The position numbers and the translations under genes were made by a program. Shown here one piece after another: positions 1-5,684 of a stretch of DNA of 7,889 bases. A model generated the notes under the pieces. It worked only from the letters and a program-made list of their open reading frames with translations, searched no databases and was not told the origin of the DNA. Where the stretch lies: assembly GCA_050701115.1 (NCBI GenBank), contig JBOHER010000466.1, forward strand, positions 1 to 7,889. Reading direction: 5' to 3'. The stretch is from JBOHER01 sp050701115 (GTDB lineage: Bacteria; Actinomycetota; Actinomycetes; Mycobacteriales; Pseudonocardiaceae). Within the stretch, counting starts at the first letter, position 1, and the number at the start of each line of letters is the position of its first letter.

Positions 1-20
1 GCTAGCCCCGTTTTCCGCAG
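1..20 (+). repeat. Left terminal inverted repeat of the insertion sequence
   Basis: The first 20 bases are the reverse complement of 2047-2066 except at position 8 (C here; the right end reads T on the same strand). The core CGTTTTCCGCAG is identical at both ends. If the outer GCTAGC is target duplication, the true repeat is 7-20. Confidence 0.9.
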
Positions 21-142
21 CGTTTGAGGTCAGGGCTTGATCATCGGTTTGGCCCGGGTCGCACCGTCATGCCGGGATGAGCTGGGGTTTCGCTGCGGTG
101 TGGGTGTGTGGTCTTGTGCGGGGGGAGTCCTTAAAGCTCGAT

Positions 143-250
143 CATGTAGGGCCAACTTGTGTGATCATTTTCAGGCTGCTGACACGCCGAATTGCATGCT
201 TGTAGTGCGCATGTAGGCGCATTAACGTAGGACCAACTGAAGGTTGGTCT
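143..250 (+). promoter_or_regulatory. Transposase leader: stem-loop before the start codon plus a duplicated 12-mer
   Basis: A perfect 7-bp stem forms between GACCAAC (231-237) and GTTGGTC (243-249) around the 5-base loop TGAAG, ending four bases before the transposase ATG at 254. It would cover the only purine-rich stretch (AAGG, 240-243) that could serve as a weak ribosome binding site. The 12-mer GTAGGACCAACT (227-238), which contains the left arm, has a one-mismatch copy at 146-157 (GTAGGGCCAACT). That copy could pair with the same right arm using one G-U pair, allowing alternative folds. Stem-loops that block translation of transcripts entering from outside are known in other IS leaders, so a similar role is inferred here. 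I see no convincing promoter in this leader. Confidence 0.45.
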
Positions 251-253
251 GGC

Positions 254-2065
254 ATGTATGTTAAGCGGCACGCGGTCAGTAAGGGCGGCAAGCGGTACGT
301 GTACCTGCGGCTGGTGGAGGCGTATCGGGACGAGCGGGGCCGGGTGCGGCATCGCCTGCTGCGCACGCTGGGCCGGGAGGACGTGTTGAAGGCGTCGGGC
401 CAACTGGACCAGCTGGCGGGGTCGTTCGCGCGGCTGGACCCGCCGCCGGTGGGCACTCGTCGCGAGGTGGGGCCGCTGCTGCTGGTGGGTCACTACCTGC
501 AGCGACTCGGCCTGGTCAAGCTGATCGACGACGTGATCCCGATGCGGGGCCGCGCGCAGTTGACCCACGGGGAGGTGATCGCCGCGCTGGTGGCCAACCG
601 GCTGTGCGCCCCGGCGCCGCTGTACGACGTGGCCGGCTGGGCCTCCAGCGCGGCGATGGCCGAACTGTTCGGGATTCCGGCGGGGCTGCTCAACGACGAC
701 CGGCTCGGCCGCGCGCTGGAAGCGCTGGCGCCGGTGGCCGAGCGGGTGCGCGGCGAGCTCGCCCTAGCGGCCGCGTCAACGTGCGGGGTGGACATGTCCC
801 GGCTGCACCTGGACATGACCGCGGTCCGGTTCGCCGGCGCCTATTCCGACTCGGCGCTGGTGGAGAAGGGCTGGGCCGCCGACCGCACCATCGCCCGGCA
901 GGTCAAGACGATGCAGGCCGCCACCCCCGACGGTGTGGCCGTCTACTACCGGCCACACCACGGCGCGGCCAGCGAGCTGCCCTGCTTCACCGCGGCCCTG
1001 GAACGCCTCGCGGCCCTGGCCCCACCAGGGGTGGTGGTCGTGGCCGACTCCGGACTGGGATATCTGGGCAGTCTGTGCGCCGCCGACGCCGCCGAGCTGC
1101 GCTTCGTGGTGCCGCTGCGCGCCGACACCGGCTGGGCCCAGGCCTTCCGCGAAGACGGGAGCACCCTTGATGCCCTGCCGACCCTCGACCACTGCTCGCA
1201 GCGCGAACAACGCCTCCCCGAGACCGACCGCACCGTCTACAAAGGACTACTACGGCCCTTCGACGTCGACGACGACGACACCGGCCGCCGCCACCGGCTG
1301 CAGGTGGCCTACATCTGGTCATCGGAAGAAGCCGCCTCCGTGGCCGAGGGCCGCGAACGCGCCCTGGCCAAGGCCGAAGCCGCGCTGACCAGGATCCGCA
1401 ACGGCCTCGGCGGCCGCTACTACAAGACCAAGAAGCAGGTCGACACCCGCGTCGCGAAGATCATCGGGTCCAAGATCGAGGGGCTGATCACTGTCACCAC
1501 CGGACCCGCCCGCCGCGGCAAGCCCAGCATCCGCTGGCGGCGCAACCACGACGCCATCGCCGCCGCGTCCCAGCTCGACGGGCTTTACGCAGTAGCCACC
1601 AACCTGCCCGACCCACCCGGCCGCGCCCTGACCGCACTCGACGTGCTCACCATCTACAAAGACCAGTGGATCGTCGAGCAACGCCACCGCGACCTCAAAC
1701 AAACCCTGCACGTCCGGCCGATCTTCCTGCACAACGACGACCGCATCGACGCCCTCATCGCCGTCATCGGCATCGCCCTGCTCGTCTTCGGACTCATCGA
1801 AGCCGACCTCCGCCGCGCCCTCGGCGACGGCGTCGCCCTCGCCGGCATCCTCCCCGAAGGCCGCGACGCCATCCCCACCGCCCGCGCCGTACTCACCGCC
1901 TTCGCCGGCCTCCACGCCACCTACACCCCCACCGGCATCGTCCTCGACCGGCTCGCCCCCACCCAACGCCTCATCCTCGCCCACCTCAACATCCCCCTAC
2001 CCTGGCCCGAAAACCAGCTAAACCGGACAAACCATGACACGATGTCCTGCGGAAAACGAGGCTAG
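254..2065 (+). CDS. IS1634-family DDE transposase
   Basis: This 603-aa protein catalyses cutting and strand transfer of the surrounding insertion sequence. The N-terminus (MYVKRHAVSKGGKRYVYLRL) and the following region at about residues 78-170 resemble the N-terminal (DUF4277-like) part of IS1634 transposases. The catalytic core is of the IS4-superfamily RNase H type. Likely acidic residues are D187 in LDMTAV, D265 in VVADSGLGYLG, and E475 in YKDQWIVEQRHRDLK, which matches the Y-(2)-x-(3)-E-(6)-K signature with Q at the usual R position. About 210 residues separate the second D from E, as expected for an inserted beta domain. The length is at the upper end for the family. The ATG at 254 is preceded by only a weak binding site inside a stem-loop. 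The stop TAG lies in the right terminal repeat and overlaps the stop of the convergent lipoprotein gene. No frameshift or internal stop is seen, so the enzyme is probably functional. Confidence 0.9.
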   Translation: MYVKRHAVSKGGKRYVYLRLVEAYRDERGRVRHRLLRTLGREDVLKASGQLDQLAGSFARLDPPPVGTRREVGPLLLVGHYLQRLGLVKLIDDVIPMRGRAQLTHGEVIAALVANRLCAPAPLYDVAGWASSAAMAELFGIPAGLLNDDRLGRALEALAPVAERVRGELALAAASTCGVDMSRLHLDMTAVRFAGAYSDSALVEKGWAADRTIARQVKTMQAATPDGVAVYYRPHHGAASELPCFTAALERLAALAPPGVVVVADSGLGYLGSLCAADAAELRFVVPLRADTGWAQAFREDGSTLDALPTLDHCSQREQRLPETDRTVYKGLLRPFDVDDDDTGRRHRLQVAYIWSSEEAASVAEGRERALAKAEAALTRIRNGLGGRYYKTKKQVDTRVAKIIGSKIEGLITVTTGPARRGKPSIRWRRNHDAIAAASQLDGLYAVATNLPDPPGRALTALDVLTIYKDQWIVEQRHRDLKQTLHVRPIFLHNDDRIDALIAVIGIALLVFGLIEADLRRALGDGVALAGILPEGRDAIPTARAVLTAFAGLHATYTPTGIVLDRLAPTQRLILAHLNIPLPWPENQLNRTNHDTMSCGKRG

Positions 2066-2066
2066 C
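2047..2066 (-). repeat. Right terminal inverted repeat of the insertion sequence
   Basis: This is the reverse complement of 1-20 with one mismatch (position 2059). It contains the end of the transposase reading frame and, on the minus strand, the stop codon of the neighbouring substrate-binding protein gene. Inside it, AAACC occurs three times at 9-bp spacing (2011, 2020, 2029), a possible but weak transposase binding array. Confidence 0.9.
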
Positions 2067-2976
2067 CTGCGATGCCCGCTTCCCGCAGGAAGTCCTGGGC
2101 GACGTCGGCCGCGTTCTCCTTGTCCACTTCGACCCGGGCGACGAGTGCGGTCAGCCGTTCGGTGTCCAATGCGGCGGAGACCTTGTTCAATGCTTCCCGG
2201 GCTTCGTCGATGAACTCGTCCTCCCGGATGAGCGGCACGATGTTCTGCGCCGGATACATCCGCTTGGTGTCGGTCAGTTGCACGAAGTCATTCGCTTCGA
2301 TCGCCGATGCGGTGGTGAACAGGTTCGCGACCTGCACCTGGCCGCTCTTGAGCGCCTCGACGGTCACCGGTCCGCCCGCGTCGGTGGTCTGGATGGACTC
2401 GAAGCCGCAGCCGTACACCTCCTTGATCTTGGCTTCCCACCGTTGCTTCCACTCGCCCGCCGCACCGAGGGTGAACTCATCGCACTTCGGACCGAGATCA
2501 TCCACAGTGGACAGGTTGTGTTCCCGGGCGGTTTCCTGGGTCACCACAAGCACATCGGAGTCCTCGGCTTCCGCCTTGTCCAGTACTCCGAGGCCATCCG
2601 GCATCGCGCCTTCGAGCGCGGCGAACACGTCGTCGGGTTCGGTTTGGGTGGCCGAATCATCCAGGTACGCGAGCAGGTTTCCGGTGTACTCGGGTACCAC
2701 ACTCAGTGACTCGTCCTGCAGGCCCCGGATCAGGCTCTCCCTGGTGCCGACCCGCAGCCTGGTGGTCACCTGGGCGCCGGCCCCGCGCAGCGCACCCGCG
2801 TAGATCTCGGCGAGCAGCACGTTCTCAGTGAAGTCGGCCGAGCCGACCACGATCTGGTTGGTGCCCCCCGCACCCTGGTCGGGGTCGTCTTCCTGCAGCG
2901 GATCACCGCCACAGCCCGCCAGTACCAGGGCGCCGACCGCCAGGGATGCCGCCAAGGATGTCCTGAATCCGCTCAT
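2062..2976 (-). CDS. Glycine betaine/choline-type ABC transporter substrate-binding lipoprotein
   Basis: This is the extracellular osmolyte receptor of the importer encoded upstream, of the OpuCC/OsmF/ProX class (OpuAC-like fold). Starting at the ATG at 2976 it is 304 aa, with a short basic n-region, a hydrophobic stretch and the lipobox LAGC, so Cys22 would be lipidated and anchor the protein to the membrane. Family hallmarks are VGSADFTENVLLAEIYA (44-60), PEYTGNLL (95-102, whose Tyr is a candidate for the aromatic cation cage) and MYPAQNIVPLI (240-250). C165 and C190 could form a disulfide. I chose 2976 because GAGGAGG lies 10 bases upstream. The ATG at 3006 adds 10 residues and overlaps the permease stop as ATGA, so it remains possible. 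The gene ends ...REAGIAG-stop exactly at the border of the insertion sequence. The normal-looking C-terminus says the protein is essentially intact, but any terminator has been separated from it. The exact ligand cannot be read from the sequence. Confidence 0.9.
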   Translation of the reverse strand: MSGFRTSLAASLAVGALVLAGCGGDPLQEDDPDQGAGGTNQIVVGSADFTENVLLAEIYAGALRGAGAQVTTRLRVGTRESLIRGLQDESLSVVPEYTGNLLAYLDDSATQTEPDDVFAALEGAMPDGLGVLDKAEAEDSDVLVVTQETAREHNLSTVDDLGPKCDEFTLGAAGEWKQRWEAKIKEVYGCGFESIQTTDAGGPVTVEALKSGQVQVANLFTTASAIEANDFVQLTDTKRMYPAQNIVPLIREDEFIDEAREALNKVSAALDTERLTALVARVEVDKENAADVAQDFLREAGIAG

Positions 2977-3002
2977 ACCTGCACGTCCTCCTCGTAGGGT
3001 GT

Positions 3003-3686
3003 TCATCGGACACGAACCGTCTTGGCCGCAAGCCGGAGCCCGCGGGGAACCACCAGCCGCTGCACACCTGCCAGCAGCAGATCAAGCGCGACCGCCAACA
3101 AAGCCACGGTGATCGCGGCCCCGGCGACCCTCGGATAGTCGGTGACCCGCAAACCGTCCAGCATCGGCCTGCCCAGCCCGCCGAGCCCGACGTAAGCGGC
3201 CACCGTGGCCGTCGCCAGCACCTGCAGCACCGACCCGCGAAGCCCGCCGAGGATCAGCGGCGTCGCGGTGGGCACCTCCACCTTCCACAGGCGCTGCCAG
3301 GAGGTCATGCCGACACCGGAGGCGGCGTCGACCGTGCCCTGCTCGACGGACTGCACTCCGGCGTACGTTCCGGCCAGGATCGGCGGCACCGCCAACACCA
3401 TGAGACCGAGCAGTACCGGCTCGGTGCGCAGCACGCCCATCTGCAGGGACAACAGGGTGATCACGCCCAGGGTGGGCAGGGCGCGCATGGCGTTGGCGAA
3501 GCCTACGACCACCGTGCCGCCGCGGCCGGTGTGCCCGACCCACATCCCCAGCGGTAACGCCAGCGTGGCCGCTCCGAGCACCGCGATCAGCGTGTACCAG
3601 AGATGTTCGAGGATCCGGCGCGTCAGTCCGTCGGGCCCGGACCAGTTCTCCGCCGCGGCCAGCCATTCGAATACGTCGCCGATCAT
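3003..3686 (-). CDS. Osmoprotectant ABC transporter permease (second membrane subunit)
   Basis: This 227-aa inner-membrane subunit is of the binding-protein-dependent transport type, and would form half of the translocation pore for betaine or choline uptake. Hydrophobic segments lie at about 30-50, 58-82, 90-110, 150-170 and 187-212. The cytoplasmic EAA loop that docks on the ATPase is visible at about 120-149 (DAASGVGMTSWQRLWKVEVP, then P143 and G147-G148). The start is the ATG at 3686, which overlaps the stop of the upstream permease in ATGA. No ribosome binding site precedes it, so translation is probably coupled. The frame stays open far upstream over the first permease, but that extension lacks membrane segments and is a shadow. 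Its own stop overlaps a possible ATG of the lipoprotein gene, again as ATGA. Length and layout fit OpuCB/OpuCD-type permeases. Confidence 0.9.
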   Translation of the reverse strand: MIGDVFEWLAAAENWSGPDGLTRRILEHLWYTLIAVLGAATLALPLGMWVGHTGRGGTVVVGFANAMRALPTLGVITLLSLQMGVLRTEPVLLGLMVLAVPPILAGTYAGVQSVEQGTVDAASGVGMTSWQRLWKVEVPTATPLILGGLRGSVLQVLATATVAAYVGLGGLGRPMLDGLRVTDYPRVAGAAITVALLAVALDLLLAGVQRLVVPRGLRLAAKTVRVR

Positions 3687-4408
3687 TTGGCCGCCATCGC
3701 CGTCAGGTCGGATGCGCCGTCGGTTGCGGATGCTCGCGCCGTGGTGCCGCCTCGGCCGGCCCGGAGCCATGGCGTGGTCAGCGTGCGCGCTGCGACCAGC
3801 AGCAGATCGACCACAAGGGCCAAGACCAGGGTGAGTGCGATACCCACCACGATGGGCGGACTGTAGCTGTTCTGGAAGCCCTCGGTGAAAAGCTGTCCGA
3901 GCCCGCCGACACCGATCAGCGCGCCGACGCTGACCAGGCTGATGTTGCTGACCGACGCGACCCGGACCCCTGCGGAGAGCACGGGCACCGCCAACGGCAA
4001 CTCCACCGCGAAGAATCTTCGGGCAGGCCGATAGCCCATGGCCGTGGCGGCCGCGAGCACGTGTGCAGGCAGCGCATCGAGGGATTCGGTAACCGGACGC
4101 ACCAGCAGGGCCGCGGTGTAGAGCGTGAGGGCGACCACGACGTTGGCCTCGTCCAGGATCTTCGTGCCCAGAACCCCGGGCAGGATCACGAACAGGGCAA
4201 GCGAGGGCACCGTGTAGAGCAGATTGGCCGAGCTGAACAGCAGCCCGCGCAGCGGGCGGTACCGATGCGCCGCCCAACCCAGCGGCACCGCTACCAGCAG
4301 GCCGAACAGCAGCGGGAGCAGCGCCAGCCTGGTGTGCACCAGCAGGAGATCGAGCACGAGCTCGCGGTTGCGCCAGTTGCCGAGATACCGGAGCAGCTCG
4401 TCGATCAC
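3683..4408 (-). CDS. Osmoprotectant ABC transporter permease (first membrane subunit)
   Basis: This 241-aa membrane subunit is paired with the next gene as the heterodimeric channel of the importer. Hydrophobic segments appear at about 22-46, 55-80, 88-105, 141-168 and 185-210. The EAA motif is at about 119-147 (AAATAMGYRPARRFFAVELP, then P142 and G147). The family-typical SNISLVSVGALIGVGGLGQLF follows at 154-174. The start is GTG at 4408, overlapping the TGA of the ATPase gene in GTGA, with a weak AAAGG binding site about 9 bases upstream. The C-terminal 25 or so residues are a Gly/Ala/Thr-rich tail that looks disordered and is probably not conserved. The two permeases differ enough in sequence to be separate subunits and not a recent duplication. 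Confidence 0.9.
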   Translation of the reverse strand: MIDELLRYLGNWRNRELVLDLLLVHTRLALLPLLFGLLVAVPLGWAAHRYRPLRGLLFSSANLLYTVPSLALFVILPGVLGTKILDEANVVVALTLYTAALLVRPVTESLDALPAHVLAAATAMGYRPARRFFAVELPLAVPVLSAGVRVASVSNISLVSVGALIGVGGLGQLFTEGFQNSYSPPIVVGIALTLVLALVVDLLLVAARTLTTPWLRAGRGGTTARASATDGASDLTAMAAK

Positions 4409-5505
4409 CAGGATTGACCTTTCTGCTGGTCGCGCAGCAACGCGACCACATCATCGGCTCGCACCCCGCCGACAACGGAGCCGTCGACGTCGACCACCAC
4501 ACCCTGACCGCTCGGTGAGGACAAGGCGGCGTCCAGTGCGCTGCGCAGCGAATCGCCCCTGGTGTGCAGCGACTTGCCGCGCTGGAGCATCTGCTCGGTG
4601 ATCGCCCCGCCGGGCGCGACTTCCCGGGGCGCTGCGGGGGGCAGCCAGCCCAGCGGTTGGCGCTGGGGATCCACCACCAGCAGCCACTTCTCGTCGTGGG
4701 GGAGTGGCTGACCCAGGTTCACCGTCCGAAGTGGATGGATCCTAAGGTCGTCGCTGTTGATGAAGGACAGCCCCCGGTAACCGCGGTCCTTACCGACGAA
4801 CTCCGAGACGAAATCGTTGGCAGGCCGGGCAAGCAGCTCGGGTGGCGGGGCGAACTGGGCGAGTTCCCCGCCCTGCCGGAACACCGCGACGGCGTCGCCG
4901 AGCTTGATCGCCTCGTCGATGTCGTGGGTGACGAACACGATGGTCTTCGCCAACTCCGACTGCAGTCGCAGCAGTTCGTCCTGCAATCCCTCCCGGACCA
5001 CCGGATCCACCGCAGAGAAAGGTTCGTCCATCAAGAGCACCGGAGGGTCGGCGGCCAGGGCGCGCGCCACCCCGACCCGCTGCTGCTGGCCGCCGGACAG
5101 CTGTGCCGGGTAGCGGCCTGCCATTGTCCTCGGCAACCCGACCAGTTGGAGGAGTTCACCCGCCCGATCCCTTGCCCTGCGCTTGGACCAACCGAGCAGC
5201 CGGGGCACGGTGGCGATGTTGTCCAGGACGGTGCGGTGCGGGAACAGCCCAGCCTGCTGGATGACGTAGCCGATGCCCCGACGCAGCTCAGCGGGGTGCC
5301 GCCGCCGCACGTCCTCGTTGTCGATGAGCACGGTCCCCGCAGTCGGCTCGGTCATCCGGTTGACCATGCGCAGCGACGTCGTCTTGCCGCATCCGGATGG
5401 CCCCACGAGGACCGTGATCTGCCCGTTGTCGGCCACGAGATCAAGGTGGTCGACGGCCACCGTGCCGTCGTCGAACTCTTTGCTGACGTCACGAAACTCA
5501 ATCAC
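4405..5505 (-). CDS. Quaternary-amine (betaine/choline) ABC transporter ATP-binding protein with C-terminal CBS region
   Basis: This is the cytoplasmic ATPase that powers osmolyte import, of the OpuCA/ProV class, 366 aa from the GTG at 5505. The N-terminus MIEFRDVSKEFDDGTVAVDHL is characteristic of the class. Walker A is GPSGCGKTTS (35-44), the Q-loop region is VIQQAGLFPH (81-90), and the signature LSGGQQQRVGVARAL covers 136-150. Walker B is VLLMDEP (D160, E161) and the H-loop His is H194 in VTHDIDEA. Residues about 242-357 form a divergent CBS-type regulatory region. In related OpuA/OpuC ATPases, CBS pairs sense ionic strength or nucleotides. No acidic tail like that of lactococcal OpuA is present. 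I chose GTG 5505 because GGGGAGG lies 8 bases upstream; the GTG at 5514 falls inside that binding site. This is the first gene of the operon, and its stop overlaps the first permease. Confidence 0.92.
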   Translation of the reverse strand: MIEFRDVSKEFDDGTVAVDHLDLVADNGQITVLVGPSGCGKTTSLRMVNRMTEPTAGTVLIDNEDVRRRHPAELRRGIGYVIQQAGLFPHRTVLDNIATVPRLLGWSKRRARDRAGELLQLVGLPRTMAGRYPAQLSGGQQQRVGVARALAADPPVLLMDEPFSAVDPVVREGLQDELLRLQSELAKTIVFVTHDIDEAIKLGDAVAVFRQGGELAQFAPPPELLARPANDFVSEFVGKDRGYRGLSFINSDDLRIHPLRTVNLGQPLPHDEKWLLVVDPQRQPLGWLPPAAPREVAPGGAITEQMLQRGKSLHTRGDSLRSALDAALSSPSGQGVVVDVDGSVVGGVRADDVVALLRDQQKGQSW

Positions 5506-5609
5506 ACCGGGCACCTCCCCGTGGCCGACGACCGTTCGGCCGCCGTGCTGAGGCCGACCTTAACCCAGGAGACCGACAGCAGCGAGGCATGCGGTGTGGC
5601 CGGCGTGAG

Positions 5610-5626
5610 TGTTCAGTTGTTGAACA
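5610..5626. promoter_or_regulatory. Putative operator palindrome TGTTCA-N5-TGAACA
   Basis: Two perfect 6-bp inverted arms surround GTTGT. The size and spacing suit a dimeric helix-turn-helix repressor such as a TetR or GntR type, but no regulator gene is in the window, so its identity is unknown. It overlaps the possible -35 box of the rightward genes, which would fit repression by occlusion. Confidence 0.45.
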
Positions 5627-5650
5627 GTTAGCTCCGGCGCACGCGACAAT
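5620..5650 (+). promoter_or_regulatory. Possible promoter of the dehydrogenase operon
   Basis: TTGAAC (5620-5625) resembles a -35 box, and GACAAT (5645-5650) matches four of six -10 positions. The spacing is 19 bp, longer than ideal; reading TGAACA as the -35 gives 18. Transcription would begin near 5657, leaving a leader of about 28 bases containing the ribosome binding site. This was judged by eye only. Confidence 0.3.
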
Positions 5651-5684
5651 CATGGCCCTCATCACATCGATGAGGAGGTCTGAG

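Larger units (their letters stand above)
1..2066 (+). mobile_element. Complete insertion sequence, IS1634-like, with one transposase gene
   Basis: The element is bounded by 20-bp terminal inverted repeats (1-20 and 2047-2066) that match at 19 of 20 positions, and it encloses a single intact DDE transposase. The outermost six bases at each end, GCTAGC, are themselves palindromic. They could therefore be part of the inverted repeat (element 1-2066) or a 6-bp target duplication (element about 7-2060), and the sequence alone cannot decide because the left flank lies outside the window. About 230 bp of leader precede the gene, while its stop codon lies within the right terminal repeat. The intact frame and nearly identical ends suggest a recent, possibly still active insertion. 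Assignment to IS1634 rests on the transposase architecture. Confidence 0.88.
5506..5684. promoter_or_regulatory. Divergent intergenic control region
   Basis: These 179 bp separate the leftward osmoprotectant transporter operon from the rightward aldehyde/alcohol dehydrogenase genes, so promoters for both should lie here. On the minus strand TAAGGT (5562-5557) could be a -10 box, but no good -35 is found 16-18 bases upstream of it. Ribosome binding sites for both sides are clear: GGGGAGG at 5520-5514 on the minus strand and GAGGAGG at 5672-5678 on the plus strand. The palindrome and rightward promoter are listed separately. Confidence 0.6.

Noticed and set aside
201..222. Short direct repeat TGTAG(T)GCGCAT in the transposase leader
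   Set aside because: Two imperfect 11-12-base copies side by side could arise by chance, and there is no further copy or symmetry to suggest an iteron array.
200..227. Possible promoter TTGTAG-16 bp-TTAACG for the transposase
   Set aside because: The -10 match is poor, and transcription would start at about 234, inside the stem-loop. Not strong enough to list as a feature.
1319..1984. Minus-strand open frame of 221 codons inside the transposase
   Set aside because: Its composition is almost entirely Gly, Glu, Asp, Val and Ala, which mirrors the GC-rich codons of the transposase. No independent evidence for a gene.
3687..4502. N-terminal extension of the second permease to give a 499-residue protein
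   Set aside because: The extension runs out of frame over the first permease, is Arg/Gly/Ala-rich and lacks membrane segments. The ATG at 3686 in the ATGA overlap gives a standard-sized permease.
4564..5631. Plus-strand open frame of 355 codons opposite the ATPase gene
   Set aside because: It is antisense to a gene with every ABC ATPase motif. Its translation has no recognisable domain and is rich in His, Arg, Pro and Gln as expected of a high-GC shadow frame.
5589..5684. Upstream start for the aldehyde dehydrogenase (ATG at 5589 or 5652)
   Set aside because: The added residues do not resemble the family N-terminus and run through the palindrome and the GAGGAGG binding site. The GTG at 5685 is correctly spaced from that site.
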